Positions 34,954-44,290 of a stretch of DNA of 64,000 nt are shown here, one piece after another (the stretch's first letter is position 1; every line of letters starts with the position of its first letter). The stretch is from contig JAKQQP010000384.1 in assembly GCA_029564115.1 (NCBI GenBank), forward strand, positions 62,001-126,000. The letters run 5' to 3'. The notes beneath the pieces are model-generated. The model did not search any database. It was not told where the DNA came from and saw nothing but the letters and a program-made list of their open reading frames with translations. This DNA comes from Candidatus Rifleibacteriota bacterium. Lineage in GTDB: Bacteria > Riflebacteria > Ozemobacteria > Ozemobacterales > Ozemobacteraceae. Position numbers and translations under genes: made by a program.

Positions 34954-36081
34954 TTAATAAGACATTGGCATGATGACATATTTGAATTCTGATTCCGGGT
35001 TGCCTGGCCGCATCAGACCGGGGTAGCTCGGTGTGGTCATCTCGATGATGATTTCCTCGTCTGCTACCACTCCGATAAAGTCCTGTAAAAACTTCACGTT
35101 GAAAGCGATGTTGATTGCCTCCCCACTAAGTTCAGACTGAATGAACGATTCGGCTTTTCCCTGTTCTTTTGCGTCAGACCATACTTTTGTTTCGTTGGCA
35201 GAAATGTCGAAATGCACCAGGCCACTGATGTTTCTGGCAATTGGCGCCACTGCCTTCAGCGATTGATTGAGATCTTTTCTGTTGATCTTCAGAATTCGGC
35301 TTGATTCTTTAGGTAAAACTCTGTTGTAATCAGGAAAGCGGCCATCGACGAGGCGGGTGATCAGCTGAAATTGAGGTGAACTGAAGACGAGTTGTTCTTT
35401 ATAAAGGCCGATAGTGACAGTTTCATTGCTGTCTAGAAGTTTGGCAAGCTCTGCAACGGCTCTTGAAGGAATGATGAACGTTTTGCGAAAGTTCTCGGGG
35501 ATTTCAATATGGGAGATTCTGGTGACTGCCAATCTTTTGCTGTCTGTTGACGCCATCACCGGTCGCTCGAAGTTGCTGAAATCCATGCAGATACTTTTCT
35601 GAACCGGGTTGCCTTCTTCAAGGCTCATTGCAACAGAAGCCTCTTTTAAGGCCTGAGACAGTGAGTTGCTGGCAGCCTGAAAAGTTGGCAGTCCTTCTTC
35701 TGCCAGCACGGGTACCGGCGGAAATTCCTCGATTCCCTGGATCTGCAGATTGTATTTGCTGCGCCCGCTGGAAATTACGATTTCACTGCTTTCTGAATCT
35801 GTAAGTTCAAAACTTACCATCGAATCATCGTCAGCTGGAATACTTGAAATGATTTCCTGGATCAGCCTGGCCGGAATCGTGAAATTGCCGTTATCTTCTA
35901 TTTCGGCCTCTATGGTAGAAATCATCATGACTTCGAGGTCTGTACCCACAAACCTGAGCTGATTGTTCTGGGCGGTAATCAGAAGATTAGCGAGAATGGG
36001 CTTGACGCCTTTTGCTGCTACCGCCTTGCTGACAATTGCAACGGTCTCTGTAAGGGTTTTTAGCGGCAGTCTGAATCTCAT
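34954..36081 (-). CDS. dnaN: DNA polymerase III beta subunit (sliding clamp)
   Basis: 375 residues, normal clamp length, three homologous domains. It starts MRFRLPLKTLTETVAIVSKAV, contains ILANLLITAQNNQLRFVGTDLEV, GRFPDYNRVLP, and ends FKYVIMPMSY, the hydrophobic-cleft C-terminus (usual form MPMRL). Start ATG 36081 follows GGGAGG; 18 more in-frame codons upstream read into ileS. The ATG overlaps the ileS stop (ATGA), so it is coupled to ileS, not to dnaA/recF. Confidence 0.96.
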   Translation of the reverse strand: MRFRLPLKTLTETVAIVSKAVAAKGVKPILANLLITAQNNQLRFVGTDLEVMMISTIEAEIEDNGNFTIPARLIQEIISSIPADDDSMVSFELTDSESSEIVISSGRSKYNLQIQGIEEFPPVPVLAEEGLPTFQAASNSLSQALKEASVAMSLEEGNPVQKSICMDFSNFERPVMASTDSKRLAVTRISHIEIPENFRKTFIIPSRAVAELAKLLDSNETVTIGLYKEQLVFSSPQFQLITRLVDGRFPDYNRVLPKESSRILKINRKDLNQSLKAVAPIARNISGLVHFDISANETKVWSDAKEQGKAESFIQSELSGEAINIAFNVKFLQDFIGVVADEEIIIEMTTPSYPGLMRPGNPESEFKYVIMPMSY

Positions 36082-39000
36082 GATAAGGCCTCCCGGGCGA
36101 TTCCAAGTTTTATCTTTATGCCATTGATGTTCCACTCTGAGGTTTCATTTGTATCGGCATCGAGGGCACCGATTTGTCTGGCAAGGGTTTCCTGGGTTAT
36201 ATAGCCGCCAAACAGACCGATCGAATCATCAATGTCTTTCTGCATGTCAGTATCGATTACTTCGTAACCGACTTTGATGCGGTCAATTATATCAAATCCG
36301 CGATCTTTGCGCATGAACTGAATTTTGTTCACCAGTTCACGTGCCAGTCCTTCAAGCACCAGCTCCCGTGACAGGCTTTTCTTGAGAGCGATGCTGAGTG
36401 AACCCTCGGACTGAACCGCGAAGTCGCTTGAAGCTATCGCCTGCATGTCTACTTCTTCGGGTTTCAGTGTCACGGGCTTGCCATCAAGGGCAAATTCATA
36501 ACCGCCATTGGCCAGCTGCTTTCTGACTTCGTTGCCATCAGCTGTTTCAAGGTGCGCCTTGATCTGCGGAATCATGCCTTTCAACGGCCCCTGACCGATC
36601 GTTCTGAAATTGGGCTTGGCAACATAACGCACCAGGCTGGCTGCATCGGTTACCGCGCAGATTTCTTTGATGTTGAGTTCTTCCTGTAGCAGGTTTTCCA
36701 TGTCTTTAAGGGCATTGCGTTCAAATTCGTCGGCGATGACCACTTTCATTTCAGCCAGTGGCTGTCTGACTTTGAGGTTGGCTTCGTTGCGGGCAGAACG
36801 GCCCAGCTGAACCACTTTCATGATGAAGTCCATCTTGCGCTCGAGCTGTTCGTCAATAAGCTCTTCTCTGGCGGTCGGGTAGTCGGCAAGATGCACGCTT
36901 TCCGGGGCGGCAACACCTGTTTTGCCTGTCAGGTTTCTGTATATATCTTCGGCGATGAATGGGGTAAACGGGGCAGTGAGCTGCGCCATGCCAACCAGAA
37001 GTTCGTGCAGCGTCAAAAAAGCGCTGATGGAGTCATGACTCTTTTCGCTGCTCCAGAACCGTCGGCGACTGCGGCGCACATACCAGTTAGAGAGATCGTC
37101 GACGAATTTTTCCATGTGCCCGGTGGCCCAGACGACTTCGAATCTGTCCATGGCCTTGCGCACTTCATCGGTGGTATGGTTGAAGCGTGAGATGATCCAG
37201 CGGTCGATTTCCGGGCGTTCAGATACCGGCACATTGTGCTGGGTCGGATTGAATTTTTCGATGTTGGCATAGAGAACGAAAAAACTGTAAACGTTCTGAA
37301 GAGTTCCCAGATAGCGCTTCTGTGATTCGGCAATCGCTTCTTCGTAAAATCTGCGGGTGTTCCAGGGGGCTGTGCCGCTGTAAAGCGACCATCGCACCGC
37401 ATCTGCGCCATACCTGTCGAACAGTGACATGCAGTCGAGCACGTTGCCTTTCGATTTGCTCATCTTGATGCCGTTCTTGTCGCAGATCAGACCGAGAACG
37501 ACAACGTTCTTGTAAGCCGGGGCTTTGTGCAGAAAAGTGCTGGTTACCAGAAGACTGTAGAACCAGCCACGGGTCTGGTCGACGGCTTCACAGATAAAGT
37601 CTGCCGGGAAATTTTCTTTGAAGGTTTTCTGGTTTTCGAAGGGGTAGTGCCACTGTGCCGTATGCATTGCGCCTGAATCGAACCAGCAGTCGATTACTTC
37701 GGGTACTCGCTTCATCGTGCCCGAGCACTTCGGGCAGCTCAGGTCAATCTGATCGACATATGGCTTGTGCAGTTCGATATCTTCAGGAACATTGCGACCC
37801 ATTTCCTTTAAATTAGCGATGCTGTCTACCAGGTGATGATGTTTGCAGTCGCCACATACCCATATTGGTAGAGGAGTTCCCCAGTAACGGTCGCGTGAAA
37901 TAGCCCAGTCAATCATGTTTTCGAGGAAGTTGAGGAATCGACCTTCTTTGATATGGCCTGGATACCAGTTGATCAGATCGTTGTTCTTAAGAACCTCATC
38001 TTTGAAAGCGGTCGTTTTGATGAACCAGCTGTGGCGTGCGTAATAAAGCAGCGGGCTGTCGCAGCGCCAGCAGTAGGGGTAGGTGTGTTTGATTTTTGCC
38101 GAAGCAAAAAGGCGGCCACTGGTTTTGAGTTCTTTGATTATTTCGGGGTCGGCAGTTTTAACGAAGGCACCTTTCCAGGGTGTGACTTCTTCTTTGAACT
38201 TGCCATCGAGCCCGACTGGTTGAATTACCGGCAGATCGTTTTCTTTGCCGACGCGGTAATCGTCTTCGCCGAAAGCCGGAGCAATATGAACGATACCTGA
38301 ACCATCTTCGGTCGATACAAAATCACCGGCAATGACGTAATGGGCCTTTTTGTCAGGCTTAACGAAAGTATAAAGCTGGTGATATTCAATGCCCAGCAAC
38401 TGTTCGCCCTTCAGGGTTTCGATTACTTCGCCTTCACCTTTTAAAACTTCCAGGCGGGCTTTGGCCAGAATCAGAATTTCGTCATTGAGTTTGACTTTGA
38501 CGTAATCGATGTCTTTGCCTACAGCCAGAGCGACGTTTGAAATGAGTGTCCAGGGGGTTGTTGTCCAGACGAGAAAGCTCGTGTCGGGCTGATCTTTGAT
38601 GGCAAATCTAACATAAACAGAAGGGTCTTCGACTTCGCGGTAGCCCTGAGCTACTTCATGTGAAGAGAGCGCGGTGCCACAGCGTGGGCAGTAAGGAACG
38701 ACCTTGTGTCCTTCGTAGAGCATTCCTTCTTTCCAGAACTGACCCAGCATCCACCACACGGTTTCGATATACTGATTGGTGCAGGTGATGTAAGGGTCGT
38801 TCATGTCGACCCAGAAGCCGCCGCGGGTAACCATGGCCCGCCACTGAGCTTCATATTTAAAAACACTTTCACGGCACTTTTTGATAAAATTTTCGATGCC
38901 GTATTTTTCGATATCCTGTTTGCTTTCGATGCCGAGCTGTTTTTCGACCTCGAGCTCAACCGGCAGTCCATGAGTGTCCCAGCCGGCTTTGCGGCCCACA

Positions 39001-39233
39001 TGATAGCCGCACATTGTTTTATAGCGCGGAATAAGGTCTTTCATGGCCTTGGTGAGCACGTGTCCGGGGTGGGGCGTACCGTTGGCGGTTGGCGGCCCTT
39101 CGAAGAACACGAACTTTTTGTTGCCTTCGCGATTTTTCATCGACTTCTGGAAAATGTTTTCCTTTTCCCAGTATTGCAGGATCTCTTCTTCGCGTCGGGC
39201 CGAAACCGTATTTTCTGGTTTTTCGAAAAGCAT
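36078..39233 (-). CDS. ileS: Isoleucyl-tRNA synthetase, large eukaryote-like form
   Basis: Charges tRNA-Ile. 1051 residues. The HIGH motif is HPGH (residues 55-58, in PPTANGTPHPGHVL), KMSKS is at 590-594, the editing domain has WTTTPWTLISN, and the anticodon-binding region follows. The length, HPGH and C-terminal extension without the usual zinc-finger end indicate the type-2 form, often naturally mupirocin-resistant. AAGGAT precedes the ATG; 11 bp from the aldolase gene, 4-nt overlap with dnaN. Confidence 0.96.
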   Translation of the reverse strand: MLFEKPENTVSARREEEILQYWEKENIFQKSMKNREGNKKFVFFEGPPTANGTPHPGHVLTKAMKDLIPRYKTMCGYHVGRKAGWDTHGLPVELEVEKQLGIESKQDIEKYGIENFIKKCRESVFKYEAQWRAMVTRGGFWVDMNDPYITCTNQYIETVWWMLGQFWKEGMLYEGHKVVPYCPRCGTALSSHEVAQGYREVEDPSVYVRFAIKDQPDTSFLVWTTTPWTLISNVALAVGKDIDYVKVKLNDEILILAKARLEVLKGEGEVIETLKGEQLLGIEYHQLYTFVKPDKKAHYVIAGDFVSTEDGSGIVHIAPAFGEDDYRVGKENDLPVIQPVGLDGKFKEEVTPWKGAFVKTADPEIIKELKTSGRLFASAKIKHTYPYCWRCDSPLLYYARHSWFIKTTAFKDEVLKNNDLINWYPGHIKEGRFLNFLENMIDWAISRDRYWGTPLPIWVCGDCKHHHLVDSIANLKEMGRNVPEDIELHKPYVDQIDLSCPKCSGTMKRVPEVIDCWFDSGAMHTAQWHYPFENQKTFKENFPADFICEAVDQTRGWFYSLLVTSTFLHKAPAYKNVVVLGLICDKNGIKMSKSKGNVLDCMSLFDRYGADAVRWSLYSGTAPWNTRRFYEEAIAESQKRYLGTLQNVYSFFVLYANIEKFNPTQHNVPVSERPEIDRWIISRFNHTTDEVRKAMDRFEVVWATGHMEKFVDDLSNWYVRRSRRRFWSSEKSHDSISAFLTLHELLVGMAQLTAPFTPFIAEDIYRNLTGKTGVAAPESVHLADYPTAREELIDEQLERKMDFIMKVVQLGRSARNEANLKVRQPLAEMKVVIADEFERNALKDMENLLQEELNIKEICAVTDAASLVRYVAKPNFRTIGQGPLKGMIPQIKAHLETADGNEVRKQLANGGYEFALDGKPVTLKPEEVDMQAIASSDFAVQSEGSLSIALKKSLSRELVLEGLARELVNKIQFMRKDRGFDIIDRIKVGYEVIDTDMQKDIDDSIGLFGGYITQETLARQIGALDADTNETSEWNINGIKIKLGIAREALS

Positions 39234-39244
39234 TGCAGGTATCC

Positions 39245-39811
39245 TTATTTTGAGTTTGAATTTACGCGATAAGCAGCAGCGATTCTGGCACTGTGTTCCA
39301 GGCTGCTGGTGTAGTGAAAACCGTCTTCAAGAGTGTTGCCAATGGCAAAAGTGCCGTGACCGCGAACTATCACCACCGAAAAGTTCTGCAACAGGGGCGA
39401 AATTCTGGCGGCGACTTCGTCTGAGGCTATGGCGTTGGCCACTTCGACGATTGGAACACCGCCCGGGAAAAAATAACGGCCCTCGGCATCTATCGGGGTG
39501 AAATTGTCTGAGAAGTATGAAAGAGCGATCAAAAGTGGCGGGTGGGCGTGTACTATTGCCTGGGCAGCAGTGCTGTTGTAAATAGCGCGATGCACCGGGC
39601 GCTCACGCGAAGCCCGTGCCGACTCAGAATCTTCTCTTTCGATAAGAGTTTCGACTATGTCGTTGTGGTCGAGGCGGTGCAGCATCGCGCCACTGCGGGT
39701 TATGGCCATCATGCGGTTGTTTCTGACGCTCATGTTGCCCGAATGAGAGTTGTTCAGCCCCGCAACGAACAGGTCATGGCCGACAGTCTGAAATTCGCGC
39801 AGAAGTGTCAT
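39245..39811 (-). CDS. Class II aldolase/adducin-family protein
   Basis: 188 residues with the zinc-binding set of class II aldolases: NNSHSGNMS phosphate loop, HAHPP (His88, His90), VRGHGTFAIG (third His) and EHSARIAAAY at the end. The family includes fuculose-1-P aldolase and MtnB. ATGA overlap with mtnA argues that it acts on the isomerase product: 5-deoxyribulose-1-phosphate (DHAP shunt, DrdA-like) or methylthioribulose-1-phosphate (MtnB-like). I favour the 5-deoxyribose salvage role, since no other methionine-salvage genes are nearby (inference). Confidence 0.88.
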   Translation of the reverse strand: MTLLREFQTVGHDLFVAGLNNSHSGNMSVRNNRMMAITRSGAMLHRLDHNDIVETLIEREDSESARASRERPVHRAIYNSTAAQAIVHAHPPLLIALSYFSDNFTPIDAEGRYFFPGGVPIVEVANAIASDEVAARISPLLQNFSVVIVRGHGTFAIGNTLEDGFHYTSSLEHSARIAAAYRVNSNSK

Positions 39812-40869
39812 GACTGTCGCTCCGTAGTTTGTCTGCCGATGACTTCGGGAATGGTTTCTCCATAAATTGGCCTGATAATGCCTTTGTCGGTGATGATGGC
39901 AGTGATGAGTTCGGGCGGAGTCACGTCGAAAGCCGGGTTGTAAACGGGTATTTCTTTAGGGGCAATCTGCACGCCGCCGATATACCTGACTTCGTCAGGA
40001 TCACGTTCTTCGATTTTTATTTCGTCGCCATAGGCGAGACTCATGTCGAAGGTCGATTCGGGTGCCGCTACATAAAAAGGCACGCCATTGTATTTGGCAA
40101 GCACCGCCAGTGGGTAAGTACCAATTTTGTTGGCCACAAAACCCTTCGCGGTAATACGATCGGCGCCGACAACGATTCCCTGAACCTTGTCGTCGCGAAT
40201 CAGGCTGCCGGCCATGTTATCGCAAATAAGAGTGGCGTCGAAACCTTCCTGCATCAGTTCCCAGGCGGTCAGCCTGGCGCCCTGCAGCAACGGTCGGGTT
40301 TCGTCTACATAAATTCTGAATTTTTTTCCCTGTTCGCGGGCGGCCCTAAATACGCCGAGAGCTGTGCCATAACCTGCTGTGGCCAGCGCTCCTGCATTGC
40401 AGTGCGTCAGCCAGGTTTCGCCGTCTTTCAGCAGCGAGGCACCAAAATGCCCTATTTTGCGACACATTTCGATGTCTTCTTTTTTTATGGCGTGTGCTTC
40501 TTTGAGAGCGACTTCTGCGCCTGAGGCAAACGTGGTTACACCCTGTTTTAAAATCGTTTCTTTAACCCGTTTGATAGCCCAGAAAAGATTTACAGCCGTC
40601 GGGCGGGTACTCGCGAGCAGGTCGCAGATTCTCGTGAGGGTCGGCAAAAATTCACCCTGCTGATTCCCGGGAAAAGCCAGCCCAAGAGCGATACCATAAG
40701 CAGCGGCCACCCCGATTGCTGGCGCACCTCTTACCTTCATACTGACTATCGCTTCGGCGGTATCGAGTTCATTGCTGCATTTGCATATACGCGTTTCAAC
40801 TGGTAATAAAGTCTGATCGAGCAGATCGAGAGTTCTCGACCCACTGTTATAAAACACGGCATCAATCAT
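39808..40869 (-). CDS. mtnA: S-methyl-5-thioribose-1-phosphate isomerase (MtnA)
   Basis: 353 residues. The eIF2B-related aldose-ketose isomerase fold is shown by MKVRGAPAIGVAAAYGIALG, the catalytic-Cys segment WLTHCNAGALATAGYGTALG, and GADRITAKGFVANKIGTY (catalytic Asp). Converts methylthioribose-1-P, and in several bacteria 5-deoxyribose-1-P, to the ketose. ATG 40869 chosen by homology; the open frame extends 28 codons upstream into non-coding-like sequence. First gene of a tightly packed minus-strand run with aldolase, ileS, dnaN, HEAT protein and kinase. Confidence 0.94.
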   Translation of the reverse strand: MIDAVFYNSGSRTLDLLDQTLLPVETRICKCSNELDTAEAIVSMKVRGAPAIGVAAAYGIALGLAFPGNQQGEFLPTLTRICDLLASTRPTAVNLFWAIKRVKETILKQGVTTFASGAEVALKEAHAIKKEDIEMCRKIGHFGASLLKDGETWLTHCNAGALATAGYGTALGVFRAAREQGKKFRIYVDETRPLLQGARLTAWELMQEGFDATLICDNMAGSLIRDDKVQGIVVGADRITAKGFVANKIGTYPLAVLAKYNGVPFYVAAPESTFDMSLAYGDEIKIEERDPDEVRYIGGVQIAPKEIPVYNPAFDVTPPELITAIITDKGIIRPIYGETIPEVIGRQTTERQS

Positions 40870-41320
40870 AGTTTTTCCGCCATTCAGAATCGCATCGTTT
40901 CTAAAAAATAGAAACACATTTCCTGCACAGGGATAATAACAAACCTGCAGCACATGGTCAAGGAAAGTGCTTCGTTCTCACTGCAAACACAACCCCCACC
41001 GACCAACCCGATTATACGCTTTTTTATCGAAGTTCACGCCGGCGAAAACGGTAAGCAAGTTACACAATACAATATAGCGAATATCTGGAAGGTATAGAGG
41101 CAACACGTGGCTATGTCAGCAATAACGTTGTCCGCACTCCTGAGTGATCTTACCAAGCTCTAACCGTTTCATTCAAACTCTCTCTTCAGTTCCCACTGCT
41201 TTCTTGCCTTCTCGTTCTCGATATCTTTTTTCTACTTTCCATTTTCTTTGTTTTCTTTTTATTGCCTCTCTATATCTATTTATTTTTCCGCTTATCTCTC
41301 TCTTTCTTTCTTTTTCATCC
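40870..41320. other. Intergenic leader, pyrimidine-rich
   Basis: About 450 bp with no supportable gene. From about 41180 to 41320 the plus strand is almost entirely T and C (TCTCTCTTTC-like runs). This strand-asymmetric tract runs directly into the 46-bp repeat array. An open frame across it (41144-41431) encodes only low-complexity Phe/Ser/Leu and repeat translation and is not accepted. Confidence 0.7.
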
Positions 41321-41550
41321 GGTTTCATCCGTGGCTTAAAAAATCACCATCCATCCGAGTCTATCCGGTTTCATCCGTGGCTTAAAAAATCACCATCCAT
41401 CCGAGTCTATCCGAGTTCATCCGTGGCTTAAAAAAATCACCATCCATCCGAGTCTATCCGAGTTCATCCGTGGCTAAAAAAATCATCACCCATCTGAGTC
41501 TATCCGAGTTTATCCGTGGCTAAAAAATCACCATCCATCCGAGTCTATCC
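41321..41550 (+). repeat. Array of five 46-bp tandem repeats
   Basis: Five direct copies begin at 41321, 41367, 41413, 41460 and 41506 (lengths 46, 46, 47, 46, 45). Each has a core TTCATCCGTGGCTTAAAAAA followed by TCACCATCCATCCGAGTCTATCC. A partial copy precedes it at 41312. There are no unique spacers between copies, so it is not a CRISPR array. It ends 45 bp before the chosen start of the NHL gene. Confidence 0.95.
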
Positions 41551-41595
41551 GTGCAGAGAATTGTAAAAAGCAAACTTTTGCGTTATTTTGCCCTT

Positions 41596-42879
41596 ATGAA
41601 AAACTATCTGTGGCATACTTTATTTGTATTGCTGATTTTATCGAATCTTTTCATCTTTGCGGCCCCTGATCAGATTCGAGCCAGTGACGATATTTACCGT
41701 TTTCTTGCCCTTCATGCCGGGCATGGGCACCGCGACGGCCAGTTGAACCAGCCTGAAGGCATGGCTTTTTCCCCTGATGGTCGTCTGCTGGCTGTTGCCG
41801 ATACCCACAGCAATCGTATACAGCTTTTTTCTGTCGACAATTCTGCAAATGCGACCCAGCCGCTGCGCCTCGAAATGATTTACGGCGACCTCTGGCCCTG
41901 GGATGACCGCACCCAGCCAATCGACTCGAACGATGCTTACCGCGAAAAAGACTATCTTTACGGTCGCAACCCCAATTATCTTGTCGGTCGCGCTTACCAG
42001 CACGCCCAGGGTCGAATCAGGCCCGCAGAAAACGTGCCCATAGATCACTTCAATCTGCCGGTAGGAGTGGCCTGGCTTGGCACTTCGACAATGTTGATCG
42101 CCGATACTGGCAATCACAGAATAAAAGCCCTGATGCTGAATGGCGAAGTCAGGTGGGTTCTCGGCCAGGAAGGCTGGAAAGATGGTTATTTTCATCATCC
42201 TCTCGGTATAGATGTCGATTGTGGCGGTCAGATTTATGTCTGCGAGCCACGCAGCAAATATATCAGAGGCCTGGGTCTCGATTTTTTGCAGAGGCAGCGC
42301 GTGCAGGGAAATCGTCTGCAGATTTTCTCGCCTGATCTAAAGCCTTCGAAGCGTCTCGGGCATATGCATCACATGTCTGGCCGTGATTATCGGCAGTTTA
42401 AAGACATCACGAGGGTGTGGATCAGCCTGAACGGTGATATATATCTGACTGACAATGGCAATCACCGCATAATGATTTTCGAGAACAACATGCAGAAAAA
42501 GGCAGAGCTGATCAGATGGCCCGGGTATAGCCTGCGTTACCCGAATGGTATTGACTGCAACCCTGATGGCTGGCTTGCTATCGCTGATACCGGCAACCAT
42601 AAGGTGCTGATTCTCGATGCTGAACATAAAATACGTCAGATTATTGGCGGCTTTGGCACAGCCCCTGGCAAGTTTGTCAGACCGCACGAAGCCAGGTTCG
42701 GGCCAAACGGCGATCTGTATGTTCTCGACACTGGCAATGGTCGCATTCAAATCTTTCGCGGGCCGTCTTTTCAGCAGTTTCCGCGTTGCCCGCAACCCGA
42801 GCCGCCTGAGCCACCCCCGCCGCCGCAGAAACTTGAAGAGCTGCTTCCCCCGCCCTCGCCGCCAAAAGACTCATTTTGA
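41596..42879 (+). CDS. Exported NHL-repeat beta-propeller protein
   Basis: 427 residues. A signal peptide (about 1-29, LFVLLILSNLFIF), then at least five NHL repeats shown by recurring phrases such as NQPEGMAFSPDGRLLAVAD, LLIADTGNHRIKAL, IYLTDNGNHRIMIFE, LAIADTGNHKVLIL and LYVLDTGNGRIQIF, forming a six-bladed propeller. The C-terminus is a proline-rich tail (PEPPEPPPPPQK, PPPSPP). Likely periplasmic or surface binding protein. No clear ribosome site before ATG 41596; in-frame GTG 41551 touches the repeat array and is less likely. Confidence 0.85.
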   Translation: MKNYLWHTLFVLLILSNLFIFAAPDQIRASDDIYRFLALHAGHGHRDGQLNQPEGMAFSPDGRLLAVADTHSNRIQLFSVDNSANATQPLRLEMIYGDLWPWDDRTQPIDSNDAYREKDYLYGRNPNYLVGRAYQHAQGRIRPAENVPIDHFNLPVGVAWLGTSTMLIADTGNHRIKALMLNGEVRWVLGQEGWKDGYFHHPLGIDVDCGGQIYVCEPRSKYIRGLGLDFLQRQRVQGNRLQIFSPDLKPSKRLGHMHHMSGRDYRQFKDITRVWISLNGDIYLTDNGNHRIMIFENNMQKKAELIRWPGYSLRYPNGIDCNPDGWLAIADTGNHKVLILDAEHKIRQIIGGFGTAPGKFVRPHEARFGPNGDLYVLDTGNGRIQIFRGPSFQQFPRCPQPEPPEPPPPPQKLEELLPPPSPPKDSF

Positions 42880-43123
42880 ACGCTTTTGTTGTTGAAATAA
42901 CCCTGTATTGATGGGGCTAACACTGCGAAAGAATCATTTTTCAGCAAAACTTTTGACTTTGTGGTATAAGTCAGTCTTAAGATAAAAAATAAAAATAAGA
43001 GAACGACCTGGATACTTAAAACTTATCGTCCTGTTTTGTTTTTGCTGTCCGCCTTGCTCTGCTGTTTTTCCAGTTGTGCGGACAGGTCGCTGTATGTATT
43101 AAAGAAAATCTGGAGCAATTGTG

Positions 43124-44269
43124 ATGAACGAGAGTGGAAAATCGAAAAATTCCGGCAATGGGATCCGAGTTATAGAGGAAATAGTAGAGGGATTCTGGGA
43201 CTGCCCGAACTGCAACGCCAAAAATCGTGGCGCACAACAGCAATGCGAGGCCTGCGGAGCGATTCGCAGTGAAGACGTGAAGTTTTACGTCGATGAAAAC
43301 GCCAAAGTGGTAACCGATGAGGCCGAACTGGCAAAAGCCAAGGCCGGTCCTGACTGGATATGCCCGTTCTGCAACAATATGAGCCCGTCGTCAGCAACAA
43401 AGTGCACCGGCTGCGGTTCAGACCGCTCTGACGGCAAAAATCGCGCCACCCGTGAATTGGCCGCCGGTGAGACCGGCAAAAATGATAAGAAACCACAAAA
43501 GTCGGTCGAGTCACCAAAACCCGCTCCGTTTTGGTTGAAAGCTGGTTGTGGCATTGTGGCGCTTTTGTTCATAGTTTTTTCATTTTTGAGTTGTCACGAA
43601 AAGGCGCTAAAGATCGAGATAACAGCGAATCAGTGGGTCAGACAGATCGAAAGGGCCGAATATAAAACGGTCAGAGAAGAAGCCTGGGCCAATGAGGTAC
43701 CTTCGGGCGCCAGAAAGCTTGGCAGCGAACGAAAGGTGCGTTCTCACAAAGAAATTCCAGATGGTTTCGAAGAAGTCGAAGAAGAATACACCGAACAGGT
43801 TAAAATCGGTGAAAAGCGTGTGGAAGACGGCAAGGTCGACCTTGGTAACGGTCGCTTTCAAGTTAAGTATAAAATGGTGCCCGAATATAAGAACGAAAGG
43901 CGAACCCGCCGTGTTAAACGTCAGAAATTTCGAAAAGAACCGGTTTACGACGAAATGGTGACTTACGACATCGATCGCTGGGTTCCTTATGCCTCGATAG
44001 AACTTCGCGGTACAACCGATGAACCGCGCTGGCCGAATTCTGAAGTCAGCAACAATGTTCCGCCACTTATTGGCGATCTGACCGAGAAAGCCCGCATAGA
44101 AACCTACGTCGTCACAGCCCGCAAAGCCGGTGAAAATTCTGAGTTCGAAATTAAAGCTCTCCGCGGCAAGCCTCTTAGTTACGAACAGTTTATGAAGCTC
44201 AGGGTCGGTACCAGATGGGAGGCCATCTTCAGCGGCCTCGGCGATCTTAGAGACATCAAATTAGATTAA
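43124..44269 (+). CDS. Membrane protein with two RanBP2-type zinc fingers
   Basis: 381 residues. Two N-terminal fingers: WDCPNCNAKNRGAQQQCEAC fits W-x-C-x2-C-x3-N-x6-C-x2-C exactly; WICPFCNNMSPSSATKCTGC fits with Ser for Asn. A linker, one membrane helix about 140-160 (GIVALLFIVFSFLS) and a large C-terminal domain with many Lys/Glu/Arg follow, containing EEYTEQVKIGEKRVED and RTRRVKRQKFRKEPVYDEMV, which suggest beta-hairpin repeats. The fingers would be cytoplasmic and the domain outside. Start ATG 43124 (GGAG 8 nt upstream). Function unknown. Confidence 0.82.
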   Translation: MNESGKSKNSGNGIRVIEEIVEGFWDCPNCNAKNRGAQQQCEACGAIRSEDVKFYVDENAKVVTDEAELAKAKAGPDWICPFCNNMSPSSATKCTGCGSDRSDGKNRATRELAAGETGKNDKKPQKSVESPKPAPFWLKAGCGIVALLFIVFSFLSCHEKALKIEITANQWVRQIERAEYKTVREEAWANEVPSGARKLGSERKVRSHKEIPDGFEEVEEEYTEQVKIGEKRVEDGKVDLGNGRFQVKYKMVPEYKNERRTRRVKRQKFRKEPVYDEMVTYDIDRWVPYASIELRGTTDEPRWPNSEVSNNVPPLIGDLTEKARIETYVVTARKAGENSEFEIKALRGKPLSYEQFMKLRVGTRWEAIFSGLGDLRDIKLD

Positions 44270-44290
44270 TCAGCTCTTTCTCTTTTTCTC

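Noticed and set aside
41144..41431. 95-codon open frame across the pyrimidine tract and repeats
   Set aside because: It encodes low-complexity Phe/Ser/Leu then a translation of the 46-bp repeat. No ribosome site and no protein-like pattern.
41321..41550. CRISPR array
   Set aside because: Copies are directly adjacent, have no unique spacers, and no cas gene is in the window.
43036..43272. Lipoprotein-like short frame (LLCCFSSC) before the RanBP2-finger gene
   Set aside because: It would overlap the well-supported finger gene by about 150 bp and has no good start. The lipobox look is probably chance.
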